Origin: an uncultured Bacteroides sp.
Lineage (GTDB): Bacteria > Bacteroidota > Bacteroidia > Bacteroidales > UBA932
Direction of reading: 5' to 3'
NCBI GenBank assembly: GCA_900546925.1
Contig: UREV01000005.1
Span: 38,739 to 102,738 of the forward strand
DNA length: 64,000 nt
Shown: piece by piece, positions 16,720-24,697 of the stretch
Layout of the letters: the number at the start of each line of letters is the position of its first letter
How positions within the stretch are numbered: the stretch's first letter is position 1
Notes under the pieces: model-generated
What the model saw: only the letters and a program-made list of their open reading frames with translations
Database searches by the model: none
Told to the model about the DNA's origin: nothing
Position numbers and translations under genes: made by a program

Positions 16720-17415
16720 CTATCGGTTTAAGTGTTTCGGATCGCTATCCGTATATATTTTTTGCATGAATTCTTCTTCGGTAAGCCCCATCTCGGCAGC
16801 TTTTTTAAGTCCGGCAGCACGTACTTTTTCTATTCTTTCTGTAGCGCCGGTCTCATCGAAGATTCGTTTGAGTTCGTCGAGGTCTTCCTGCGGTATGCGC
16901 CTCATGGCTCCCGGACCTTCTCCGTCCAGGTTTCCGCCGAGTCTTTCGAATACGTCATCCAAATGTTTTTCTTCCCATTCCCAGACTTTTCCTGCTTCAG
17001 GGTGTGCCGCATAATCGAAACGGCGCGGATATACGCAGTAGCCGTAATCCAAGATATTGGAGCAGAGGTCCTTAGTAAGTAGGCACTGCTGGCGTCCTTT
17101 TTCGGATTCCACGAAGTAGCCCAATTCGATGGACAGGTTTCGCAATGCCATGACTATCAGGCCCGGAGCGTTTTTACGCGGACATCTCGTCACACAACTC
17201 ATGCATTCTCCGCAATACCATATGGTTTCGCTCTTGAGTAATTTTTCGATTTCGTCGTCGTCCTTGCTCTGGACGATATCCACTATTTTACGTGGATCAT
17301 ATCGATAGAACTCCGCCGCAGGACAGACGGCCGTGCAGGTACCGCAGTTGATACATGCGTTCAGGCCTTCCTTCAAGCGGTAGTCCTTCATCAGTTGATC
17401 ATATAATTTTCCCAT
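16720..17415 (-). CDS. HdrC-like 4Fe-4S protein (first gene of the operon)
   Basis: The 231-residue protein has two ferredoxin motifs, CINCGTCTAVCPAAEF and CGECMSCVTRCPRKN, near the N-terminus. A longer helical C-terminal part follows (about 90-231) that is not in minimal HdrC. It is likely to hand electrons to the HdrB-like protein encoded next. The order HdrC-HdrB-HdrA-HdrC'-HdrED on one strand, with gaps of 15 bases or less or overlaps, supports one complex. No strong TAnnTTTG promoter was seen in the 88 bases upstream. Confidence 0.85.
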   Translation of the reverse strand: MGKLYDQLMKDYRLKEGLNACINCGTCTAVCPAAEFYRYDPRKIVDIVQSKDDDEIEKLLKSETIWYCGECMSCVTRCPRKNAPGLIVMALRNLSIELGYFVESEKGRQQCLLTKDLCSNILDYGYCVYPRRFDYAAHPEAGKVWEWEEKHLDDVFERLGGNLDGEGPGAMRRIPQEDLDELKRIFDETGATERIEKVRAAGLKKAAEMGLTEEEFMQKIYTDSDPKHLNR

Positions 17416-17442
17416 TCGATTGTTGTCTGAGATATTTTTAAC

Positions 17443-17460
17443 CAGCCTCAGCTTATGAGG
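17443..17460 (-). terminator. Weak hairpin between the GNAT and hdr-like genes
   Basis: GCCTCAGCTTATGAGGGC folds into a 5-6 bp stem 44 bases past the GNAT stop. In that direction it is followed by an A/T-rich stretch (TGGTTAAAAAT). It could be a weak terminator or a leader structure of the hdr-like operon. Confidence 0.3.
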
Positions 17461-17503
17461 GCACTTTTCGCCACGCGCCGACTTTTAATCTGAGGACGTT
17501 ACT

Positions 17504-18055
17504 TTATTTCAACTTTTTTGCCATTTTGTAGAAAGGCTCGCCGAAGAACATTACTTCGCTCTCTATCACGAAGCCGACGGAGCCGTACAGTTTATGGAGC
17601 CATGGTTTCACGATGTCGACCAGTAGCGTGACTCTCGTAAAGCCTTTGGACTTTATTTCTTCGAAGCCGTTTTCAATAAGGATTTTTCCGATGCTCCTTC
17701 CGCGGAATTCCGGCAATACATAGAGCGAATCCATGTAGTATTCTCCGGGTCCTGTCTCTGTTCCGGGATTTAATTTCTCTTTTCCCATGGCTTTCGCCAC
17801 AAGAGAGAATGTCCTGTTGGCCATATCGTTATAGTCCGCCCCGTCATAAGAGATGAGCACTCCTGCCGGCCGCCCGTCGCAAAGCGCGATATCCGTATTA
17901 TTATAACTATAAAGTGTATCTTCCATTCCGCAGATATCTGTCAATGCTTTCATGAGCAATGGGGAAACGTCTTTAATTCCCATGGCTTCGAACACCGCCT
18001 TGGCAATCACCTCAGCATCCCCCGGAAGCCCTTTCCGAATCTCAACTTTATTCAT
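17504..18055 (-). CDS. GNAT-family N-acetyltransferase
   Basis: This protein of about 183 residues has the GNAT acetyl-CoA site: beta-strand YYMDSLYVLPEFRGRSIGKIL, where RGRSIGK is the pyrophosphate loop, then GFTRVTLLVD and WLHKLYGSVGF. The acceptor substrate cannot be inferred. The start at 18055 (MNKVEIRKG) is chosen because GGAGG lies six bases upstream. ATG 18067 (MEEKMNK) is in frame and equally open. It stands alone between the hdr-like operon and tRNA-Ala and is divergent from the tRNA. Confidence 0.85.
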   Translation of the reverse strand: MNKVEIRKGLPGDAEVIAKAVFEAMGIKDVSPLLMKALTDICGMEDTLYSYNNTDIALCDGRPAGVLISYDGADYNDMANRTFSLVAKAMGKEKLNPGTETGPGEYYMDSLYVLPEFRGRSIGKILIENGFEEIKSKGFTRVTLLVDIVKPWLHKLYGSVGFVIESEVMFFGEPFYKMAKKLK

Positions 18056-18102
18056 TTTTTCCTCCATAGTTCTAAAAATTTTATAGAAAATTAACGAAAT
18101 TC

Positions 18103-18133
18103 TTTGCAATTTAAAAAAAAGTATCTACATTTG
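18103..18133 (+). promoter_or_regulatory. Promoter of tRNA-Ala
   Basis: TTTG (18103-18106) and TACATTTG (18126-18133) are separated by exactly 19 bases, a perfect Bacteroidota sigma-ABfr promoter. It ends 11 bases before the tRNA, so the primary transcript has almost no leader. Confidence 0.85.
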
Positions 18134-18144
18134 CAAGCGCAAAC

Positions 18145-18218
18145 GGGGATATAGCTCAGTTGGCTAGAGCATCTGCTTTGCAAGCAGAGGGTCGTCGGTT
18201 CGACTCCGTCTATCTCCA
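18145..18218 (+). tRNA. tRNA-Ala (anticodon TGC)
   Basis: A 74-base cloverleaf can be drawn. The acceptor stem is GGGGATA with TATCTCC (one G-T pair). The D-arm contains AGCTCAGTTGG. The anticodon stem-loop CTGCTTTGCAAGCAG presents TGC, and the T-arm is TCGGTTCGACTCCG. The discriminator base is A and CCA is not encoded. Confidence 0.97.
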
Positions 18219-18224
18219 CTTAAG

Positions 18225-18256
18225 GTCTCTGAATTCATTTTCAGAGACTTTTTTTT
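18225..18256 (+). terminator. Terminator of tRNA-Ala
   Basis: The 9-bp stem GTCTCTGAA / TTCAGAGAC with a 6-base loop is followed by eight T residues, seven bases after the tRNA. Confidence 0.9.
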
Positions 18257-18341
18257 TATTCTGTATGTTCTTTTCGGAACATTTTCTGTACCTTATTATC
18301 TATCTGCCGCCCAATCGCTAACCCAACTCGAAAAAAATGAG

Positions 18342-18349
18342 TATATTTG
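18342..18349 (+). promoter_or_regulatory. -7 element for the acyl-chain cluster
   Basis: TATATTTG matches the -7 consensus TAnnTTTG 39 bases before the first gene of the cluster (18389). No good TTTG lies at the -33 position, so the promoter may be weak or need an activator. Confidence 0.45.
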
Positions 18350-18388
18350 CGAGTTATTATTTATACTTAGTAATTAGTTAGTTGGATT

Positions 18389-19738
18389 ATGTCGAAGGCA
18401 AAGGTGCCTGCACTTTATAGCGGATTTAAATCATACGTCAGATTTCTGACTGAAAAGATATATTATAGAAAAGTCTATTACCTAAACACTGAGAATGTTC
18501 CGGAAGACGGAACACCATTGCTCGTCGTTTCTGACCACCAGAACAGTCTTAATGACGCTTTGGGTATTCTCATGTCCATCAGGGATCGCGTCGTGCATGT
18601 AATTGTTCGTGCAGACGTATTCGCATTGAGCCCGATTGCTGACAAATTCCTCAGGTCTATCGGTCTTCTTCCTGCATTTAGGCTCAACTGGGAAGGTGAG
18701 GCGGCATTGAAAAATAATGGTGCTACATTCAGAGACTCTGAGAAATCTCTTCTCGACGGCAGTACGGTCGCGATTTATCCGGAAGCAGGCCATCAGGACA
18801 GACATTGGCTCGGAACCTTCTCCTATGGTTACACGAAGATGGCATTCGAAGCAGCAGAAATGGGTAATTTCGAGAAAGAAATCTTCATCTTGCCGAGCTG
18901 TAACCATTATTCTGAATATGCCGGTCTAAGAAATGAAATGCTCATCAAATATGGCACTCCTATTTCGTTGAAGCCATATTATGAACTCTATAAAACAAAG
19001 CCGAGAACAGCACAGCGTGAAGTGAACACGTTGGTACGTGAACAGATCAACTCGCTGATGCTCAATATCCAAGATACTGAGAATTACGATGCTATAGATG
19101 CTATCCGTCAGGGTGAATATGGCATTATTTACGCCAAGAACCAAAATATGGATCCGACACAGTTACCGCAGAAGCTTGTTGCTGACAAGAAACTCGTGGC
19201 TGCTCTGGATGCTGCAAAGGAAAGCAATCCTTCGATGGTGCAGTCTGTTTATGAAAGTGCCCGTGCGGTATATGGAGAGTTGAAGAAAAAAGGAATCGAC
19301 GAATCGGCATTGACCCAAACCCCTGGGGTGGGAAACTTGCTGGTGCAGATAGCGGTGGTGGCCTTCCTTTTCCCGCTGGCGGTCTTCTCATTGTGGCCGG
19401 CCCTCCCGGCGTGGTTCATTCCTAAGTACTTCTCTGACAAGGCTGAAGACAAGATGTTTCATGGCACATTCCTCATCGCGTTGAATGCGCTCCTCATCTT
19501 CCCGGTATTCGGTCTGTTGACATTTTTCGTGACTTGGGTGAAGACAAGTTTGTTGGCGGGACTCATTTATGTAGCCCTGTTCCCTGCGCTCTGCTTGTTC
19601 GAATGGGCTTATGTGGGATGGATTAAGGATATCATCCACGGTTTCAACGCGATACGTGCAGAGAAATCCGGCGTTCTCGGACGCTTGAGAGACAGTAGAA
19701 AACAACTGTTCAGAGACATTGACAATATTGTAAAATAG
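18389..19738 (+). CDS. PlsC-like glycerophosphate acyltransferase domain protein
   Basis: The 449-residue protein has an acyltransferase domain (about residues 20-240). Its motif I is DHQNSLNDAL (H-x5-D, the form seen in eukaryotic-like GPAT proteins), and it has the loop IYPEAGHQDR in place of FPEGTRS. Two or more hydrophobic helices follow near 310-400 (VQIAVVAFLFPLAVFSLW, FLIALNALLIFPVFG), so it is membrane bound. It probably moves acyl chains onto a phosphate-alcohol acceptor. Only 16 bases separate it from the ketosynthase gene, so it is likely the first gene of the cluster and could acylate with the cluster's product. Confidence 0.8.
   Translation: MSKAKVPALYSGFKSYVRFLTEKIYYRKVYYLNTENVPEDGTPLLVVSDHQNSLNDALGILMSIRDRVVHVIVRADVFALSPIADKFLRSIGLLPAFRLNWEGEAALKNNGATFRDSEKSLLDGSTVAIYPEAGHQDRHWLGTFSYGYTKMAFEAAEMGNFEKEIFILPSCNHYSEYAGLRNEMLIKYGTPISLKPYYELYKTKPRTAQREVNTLVREQINSLMLNIQDTENYDAIDAIRQGEYGIIYAKNQNMDPTQLPQKLVADKKLVAALDAAKESNPSMVQSVYESARAVYGELKKKGIDESALTQTPGVGNLLVQIAVVAFLFPLAVFSLWPALPAWFIPKYFSDKAEDKMFHGTFLIALNALLIFPVFGLLTFFVTWVKTSLLAGLIYVALFPALCLFEWAYVGWIKDIIHGFNAIRAEKSGVLGRLRDSRKQLFRDIDNIVK
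19305..19321 (+). repeat. 17-mer CGGCATTGACCCAAACC, copy 1
   Basis: This 17-base word inside the PlsC-like gene is identical to one in dnaG (40536-40552). Both encode ALTQT in proteins with no relationship. It is an extended form of the CATTGAC word. Confidence 0.7.
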
Positions 19739-19754
19739 AAAATACACATTTGAA

Positions 19755-20981
19755 ATGGAACAACATAGAGTAGTGATTACCGGAATGGGCATATATTCAT
19801 GCCTCGGAAACACATTGGATGAAGTCCGCGACTCCCTTTACAATGGCAAGTCCGGCATTATTTTCGACCCTGAGCGCAAGGCGATGGGATTCCGTTCTGC
19901 ATTGACAGCCAAGCTGGTAGAACCGGATCTGAAGAAGGAACTCCCGAGAGCACAGCGCGTTTTCATGCCTGAGCAGGCCAAATATGCATATTGCGCTACC
20001 AGAGATGCTCTCAGGCAGGCAGGTATCGACCAGGATTATCTGAATACCCACGAGGTCGGCCTCCTTTACGGAAATGACAGTTCTACCGTTCCTGTTGTGA
20101 ATGCTGTGGATATCATGCGAGAGAAGAAGGACACCACATTGTGCGGTTCAGGAGCCATTTTCCAGTCCATGAACAGTACGGTCACCATGAACCTCGGCTG
20201 CATATTTAAGCTTAAAGGTATAAACCTTACAGTATCAGGAGCTTGCGCCAGCGGTTCACATGCTATAGGTCTCGGTGCGCTCCTTATCCAGAACGGCCTT
20301 CAGGACATGGTAGTCTGCGGTGGAGCTCAGGAAGTAAATCCTTGGTCAGTAGGTTCTTTCGACGGAATCTCAGCTTTCTCCACACGTGAGAACGAGCCTG
20401 AGAAAGCTAGCCGTCCATTCGACCGCGACCGTGACGGCCTCGTTCCGGGCGGCGGTGCAGCTACGGTAATCATCGAGAGTTATGAGTCAGCTGTCCGCAG
20501 GGGCGCTCCGATCATCGCTGAAGTCCTCGGCTACGGCTTCTCCAGCAACGGCGACCACATTTCCTCACCTAACGTCGAGGGCCCGAGCCGCTCGCTCGAA
20601 ATGGCTATCCGCCGCGCAGGAATCAGGAAGGAAGAGATCGGTTATATCAATGCCCATGCGACATCGACCCATGTCGGTGACACTAACGAGGCCAAGGCTA
20701 TTTTCAATGTCTTCGGTGACCAGAAAGTGGAAGTGACCAGTACCAAGTCACAGACCGGACATGAGATGTGGATGGCAGGTGCCAGCGAGGTGATTTACTC
20801 TATCCTTATGATGAAGAATGACTTCATCGCTGCGAACTTGAACTTCGAAAACCCTGATGAGGATTCAGCTAAACTTATTATTCCTTCAGTGAGGTTGCAG
20901 AAGCATTTCGATACATTCCTCTCGAACTCATTCGGATTCGGTGGAACTAATTCGACATTGATTATCAGAGATATACGATAA
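19755..20981 (+). CDS. Beta-ketoacyl-[ACP] synthase (FabF/FabB type)
   Basis: The 408-residue enzyme condenses acyl and malonyl-ACP. The Cys-His-His triad is visible in SGACASGSHA (Cys), NAHATSTHVGD (His) and KSQTGHEMWMAGAS (His), with SNSFGFGGTN at the C-terminal oxyanion region. Position in a cluster with its own ACP, dehydratase and ketoreductase argues for a dedicated pathway rather than bulk fatty-acid synthesis. It resembles the ketosynthases of aryl-polyene loci. Only one ketosynthase is present; no chain-length-factor partner is in the cluster. Confidence 0.93.
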   Translation: MEQHRVVITGMGIYSCLGNTLDEVRDSLYNGKSGIIFDPERKAMGFRSALTAKLVEPDLKKELPRAQRVFMPEQAKYAYCATRDALRQAGIDQDYLNTHEVGLLYGNDSSTVPVVNAVDIMREKKDTTLCGSGAIFQSMNSTVTMNLGCIFKLKGINLTVSGACASGSHAIGLGALLIQNGLQDMVVCGGAQEVNPWSVGSFDGISAFSTRENEPEKASRPFDRDRDGLVPGGGAATVIIESYESAVRRGAPIIAEVLGYGFSSNGDHISSPNVEGPSRSLEMAIRRAGIRKEEIGYINAHATSTHVGDTNEAKAIFNVFGDQKVEVTSTKSQTGHEMWMAGASEVIYSILMMKNDFIAANLNFENPDEDSAKLIIPSVRLQKHFDTFLSNSFGFGGTNSTLIIRDIR

Positions 20982-20998
20982 ATAAATTTAATAATATT

Positions 20999-21241
20999 AT
21001 GGAAAAACAGGAACTAATCGAAAAAATCAACTCAGCTCTTGCCGATGAGTTCGAGGTGGAGGAGTCAGTTATCACTCCTGAGGCACCTATCAAGGAGACA
21101 CTTGAACTTGACAGTCTTAGCCTTGTGGACCTCGTAGCCCTTATCGAGTCTAATTTCGGAATCAAGATTGCCGGTTCAGAAGTGTCTAATATCAAGACAT
21201 TCGCATCTCTATACGATTTCGTTTTCGATAGAATGAAGTAA
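20999..21241 (+). CDS. Acyl carrier protein
   Basis: The 80-residue acidic helical protein has the phosphopantetheine attachment serine at Ser39 in ELDSLSLVDL. It is divergent from housekeeping AcpP (DSLSLVDL rather than DSLDTVEL) and is probably specific to this cluster. It lies 17 bases after the ketosynthase and is followed by a strong hairpin terminator. Confidence 0.93.
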   Translation: MEKQELIEKINSALADEFEVEESVITPEAPIKETLELDSLSLVDLVALIESNFGIKIAGSEVSNIKTFASLYDFVFDRMK

Positions 21242-21250
21242 AAAACTTAT

Positions 21251-21291
21251 GCTGTTGTCCCGGGAATTTGCTCCGGGACAGCAGCTTTTTT
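21251..21291 (+). terminator. Intrinsic terminator or attenuator inside the acyl-chain cluster
   Basis: GCTGTTGTCCCGG and CCGGGACAGCAGC form a 13-bp stem (one G-T pair) with a 9-base loop, followed by TTTTTT. It lies between the ACP gene and the dehydratase gene, so downstream genes need read-through or another promoter. Confidence 0.85.
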
Positions 21292-21295
21292 CTAT

Positions 21296-21733
21296 ATGTC
21301 CATGGAAGATAAAGTACTTGCCCGGGGAGAAGAAATATTCAGTCTGATCCCGCAGAGGCCGCCTATGACGATGGTGGATACTCTTTACTCTGCTGATGAA
21401 ACCGGTGGAGAGACAGGCCTTACTGTATTGAAAGACAATGTGTTCTGTCTTGGAGGCCAAATCATTGAACCTGGACTTATAGAACATTCCGCGCAGAGCG
21501 CCGCGGCATTTGCCGGTTATCGGTATTATCTTGTCGGGGAAAAGCCGCATATCGGTCTTATCGGCGAGATCAAGTCGTTCAGAATAGACCGTCTTCCCAA
21601 GGAAGGGGAGAGCCTTCGTACAAGAGTCGAGGTCGAAGGAGAAGCGATGGGCATGTCGCTCGTCCGTACTGAAACATCGGTAGGAGGAGAACGTATCGCC
21701 GGCGGTCTTATAAAGATTTTTATAGTGGATTAA
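21296..21733 (+). CDS. FabZ/ApeI-like hotdog 3-hydroxyacyl-ACP dehydratase
   Basis: The 145-residue single-hotdog protein aligns with FabZ-like dehydratases through IPQRPPMTMVDTLYS and IIEPGLIEHSAQSAAAFAGY. The FabZ catalytic region F-P-G-H-P is replaced by LGGQIIEPG, so the usual histidine is missing, while the helix with E-H-x-A-Q is kept. This pattern resembles the dehydratases of aryl-polyene clusters rather than housekeeping FabZ. The start is ATG 21296, five bases after the terminator T-run; ATG 21302 is possible. The precise substrate is inferred only from context. Confidence 0.8.
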   Translation: MSMEDKVLARGEEIFSLIPQRPPMTMVDTLYSADETGGETGLTVLKDNVFCLGGQIIEPGLIEHSAQSAAAFAGYRYYLVGEKPHIGLIGEIKSFRIDRLPKEGESLRTRVEVEGEAMGMSLVRTETSVGGERIAGGLIKIFIVD

Positions 21734-21749
21734 TGTCCATTCGGTAGAT

Positions 21750-22172
21750 ATGTCTGATTTGAAAGTTACCATAAAGGTCCCTGTCCGTTTTTCTGAAATG
21801 GATCCTATCCGTGTCATCTGGCACGGCAATTATCTCAAGTATCTGGAAGATGCCCGGGAGGCGTTCGGAAGAGAGTATGGACTCAGTTATAAACTTATGG
21901 TAGACAGCGGATATTACTGTCCGATTCTCGACTATCATGTCCGTTTCACCCATTCGGCTACTTATGAAGATACCCTTTTGGTGACGGCCATTTACAAGAA
22001 AGTTAGAGGAGCAAAAATCTGCTTCGATTATGAAATTCGCAGGGAGAGGGATAACGCATTGGTGCTCACCGCTTCCACGATTCAGTTATTTACGGGGACC
22101 GATGGAGTTTTGGAACCGTCCGAACCTGAATTTTACCGGAAATGGAAGGCCCAATTTCCGGAGTTAGCATAA
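21750..22172 (+). CDS. 4HBT/YbgC-type acyl thioesterase
   Basis: The 140-residue hotdog protein has the YbgC/4-hydroxybenzoyl-CoA thioesterase signature VRFSEMDPIRVIWHGNYLKYLEDAREAFG, where the Asp of MDP is the usual catalytic position. It would hydrolyse acyl-ACP or acyl-CoA. Aryl-polyene loci carry a homologous thioesterase next to their dehydratase and exporter, the arrangement seen here (gaps of 16 and 4 bases). Confidence 0.88.
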   Translation: MSDLKVTIKVPVRFSEMDPIRVIWHGNYLKYLEDAREAFGREYGLSYKLMVDSGYYCPILDYHVRFTHSATYEDTLLVTAIYKKVRGAKICFDYEIRRERDNALVLTASTIQLFTGTDGVLEPSEPEFYRKWKAQFPELA

Positions 22173-22176
22173 AGTC

Positions 22177-24696
22177 ATGAGAAAGTTTTTCTTAGCTATA
22201 TATAATTATTTCCTGAAACGTAAAGCCGCCATGTGGACGCTGATGCTCGCACTTGTGGCTTTCTTCGCTTTTTTCGGTGCCAAGGTAAGTTATGAGGAAG
22301 ATATTACCAAACTTCTGCCTTCAGCTGCCACTTCCGACAGCGGACTGGCTTTCGGGAATCTTAAGGTAAAGGATAAGATTTTCATCCAGTTGACGTCCAG
22401 AGATTCACTTCTGGATACTTATACCCTGGCGTCTTACGCGGATGAGTTTGTGGACTCTCTGATGATAAGAGATTCCTCATCGCATTGCATAGACAATGTC
22501 TTGTACCGCATAGATGATGACCTGCCTGTGATGGCGCTTGATTTTGCACTGTCACATGTCCCTTCTTTCGTCGATACCTCATGTTATGCTGCCTTTTCAG
22601 ACTTGCTTTCCTCTGAATCGGTGGACAAGATGATGGCACAGAACTATGAAAGCGTTATGAGCGACGAGACAGGATCATTGACCCAAATGGTGGCGAACGA
22701 TCCGCTCGGGATGAGGAATGTGTTGGCGGCATCGCTGGGTCTCAGTGCGGTGGCGGACGGATCTTCGGAGAATGCAAGTGCTTCATCAGTAGGTTTTTCC
22801 ATTATCGACTCGCACCTTTTCTGTCCTGACAGCACAGTCGCTCTTGCGTTCGTCTCACCGGCATTGACAGCATTCGACACTAAGGCCAGCACGGTGCTTG
22901 TGGAGGAAATCGAGGCGGAGGTGAAGGAGTTCGAGAGCCTGCATCCTGATGTGGAAATCCTGTATCATGGGGCACCGGTCCGCAGTTACGGCAATTCGCA
23001 CATTATCAAGCGCGATTTGTTCTGCACTGTGGGTATCTCCCTTATTATCATTCTGATACTTATCTGCCTGTCTTTCAGGAGTTATTCATTCATTCCGCTG
23101 AATGTCATCCCTGTGGCATTCGGTGCACTTGCAGCCCTGGCGTTCATGTATTTCCTGAAGGGAACGATGTCGCTTATGGCACTTGGAATCGGCTCCATCA
23201 TTCTCGGCGTGGCGATCAGTTATATCTTGCATGTACTGACTCATTTCAAATACGTCGGAGATTCGCGGAAAGTGCTTGAAGATGAATCGGTTCCGGTATG
23301 TCTCGGCTGTATCACCACAGTGGGAGCGTTCTTCGGTCTTCTTTTCACTGAAAGCGATTTGTTGCGCGACTTCGGTATCTTCGCCTCAGTGGCATTGATC
23401 GCCAGCACATTGTTCGGCCTGATTTTCCTGCCGCACTTCCTCAAGGGAGGCGATACCCGCAAGAATGAAAAGGTCTTCGCCCTTGTGGGTAAGGTCAATG
23501 ATTATCCTTATGATAGGAGTAAAGTTCTTCTGTTTCTGGTAGTTGCGATGATAGTTGTGGGCGTGGCCTTCTCCGGGAAAGTAACTTTCGACACGAATCT
23601 GAAGAATATCGGTTACGTTTCGGATGAGACTCTCCGTTCCGAGGCGCTGTATGCGGAAAAGAATATGGGCACTGACGTGCAGGTCTATTTCGCTGCCGCT
23701 GGCGAGACTCTCGATGCCGCCCTCGAATGCAACAAGGCTCTTGTCAATGTCTGTGATTCGATGCGTCGTGAGGGGATGATAACGTCCTTCTCTTCATTGG
23801 CTTCCATGCTTTTCATCCCTGAGTCCGAGCAGACGTTGCGTATCGGCGCCTGGGAAGAATGGTGGAACGGCATTGACCCTGAAACAGGGAAAACCCGCAT
23901 TGACCTGGCCCGGAAAGAGATAACTTCAGCCGCCGGCAGGCATGGGTTGGATCCCGACATATTCGAGCCTTTCTATGGTATGGTGGAAACATCGTATGAG
24001 GCTGAGTCTCTGTATGATGCAGGGATTTTGCCTTCAGGGTTGGAGACTACGATGGTAGAGAAAACTGATGACGGGCGCTATCTTGTATTCACGCCGGTGA
24101 AGCTGCCGGAGGAGATGCGCTCTAAAGTCAGTGACAGGCTTGCGGCGCTGCCTCATATCATCGTGGCGGACCCGTTCTACTATACGGGAAACATGATTTC
24201 GATCATTCATGACGATTTTACAGTCATTCTGATGATTTCATCCCTGTTTGTGCTTGCAGTGCTCCTGCTTTCGTTCAGAAATCTGTGGGTGGCGCTCATC
24301 GCGTTCATGCCGATGTTCTTCAGCTGGTACGTCGTGGAGGGTTTCATGGCGTTGCTCGGGCTGCAGTTCAATTTGATAAACATTATTATCTCCACCTTTA
24401 TCTTCGGAATCGGTGTGGATTACAGTATATTTGTGATGGAGGGCCTGTTGGTAGAGGCGCGTTCAGGACGCAAGGACCTTCTGGACTGGCACAAGACGGC
24501 GATTTTCTTCTCCGCTTTCGTGCTCGTAACAGTGGTGTTGTCCATGTTCCTGGCAGTGCATCCGGCCATCAGATCTATCGGCGTAAGCACATTGATAGGA
24601 ATAAGCGCCACCATTCTCATAACTTATACATTGGAACCGTTCCTGTTCCGCAGATTGCTCAGATGGGACAGGTTCAGAAAAAGCGTAACTAAGTGA
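22177..24696 (+). CDS. MMPL/RND-family membrane transporter
   Basis: The 839-residue protein has the two-fold RND/MMPL plan. One helix near residue 20 precedes a large periplasmic loop (about 40-275), then a block of five helices from FCTVGISLIIILILICLSF to about 420. The second half repeats this, with a loop at about 465-680 and helices from FTVILMISSLFVLAVLLLSF to the C-terminus. TM4-like segments contain GIGSIILGVAISYILH and FGIGVDYSIFVMEG; the latter carries the Asp expected for proton coupling. It probably moves a lipid-like product across the inner membrane, with the LolA-like protein as periplasmic acceptor. Confidence 0.9.
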   Translation: MRKFFLAIYNYFLKRKAAMWTLMLALVAFFAFFGAKVSYEEDITKLLPSAATSDSGLAFGNLKVKDKIFIQLTSRDSLLDTYTLASYADEFVDSLMIRDSSSHCIDNVLYRIDDDLPVMALDFALSHVPSFVDTSCYAAFSDLLSSESVDKMMAQNYESVMSDETGSLTQMVANDPLGMRNVLAASLGLSAVADGSSENASASSVGFSIIDSHLFCPDSTVALAFVSPALTAFDTKASTVLVEEIEAEVKEFESLHPDVEILYHGAPVRSYGNSHIIKRDLFCTVGISLIIILILICLSFRSYSFIPLNVIPVAFGALAALAFMYFLKGTMSLMALGIGSIILGVAISYILHVLTHFKYVGDSRKVLEDESVPVCLGCITTVGAFFGLLFTESDLLRDFGIFASVALIASTLFGLIFLPHFLKGGDTRKNEKVFALVGKVNDYPYDRSKVLLFLVVAMIVVGVAFSGKVTFDTNLKNIGYVSDETLRSEALYAEKNMGTDVQVYFAAAGETLDAALECNKALVNVCDSMRREGMITSFSSLASMLFIPESEQTLRIGAWEEWWNGIDPETGKTRIDLARKEITSAAGRHGLDPDIFEPFYGMVETSYEAESLYDAGILPSGLETTMVEKTDDGRYLVFTPVKLPEEMRSKVSDRLAALPHIIVADPFYYTGNMISIIHDDFTVILMISSLFVLAVLLLSFRNLWVALIAFMPMFFSWYVVEGFMALLGLQFNLINIIISTFIFGIGVDYSIFVMEGLLVEARSGRKDLLDWHKTAIFFSAFVLVTVVLSMFLAVHPAIRSIGVSTLIGISATILITYTLEPFLFRRLLRWDRFRKSVTK

Positions 24697-24697
24697 T

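Noticed and set aside
18145..18218. tRNA-Ala as an integration site
   Set aside because: No repeat of the tRNA 3' end or integrase gene was found nearby; the downstream genes look like a native biosynthetic cluster.
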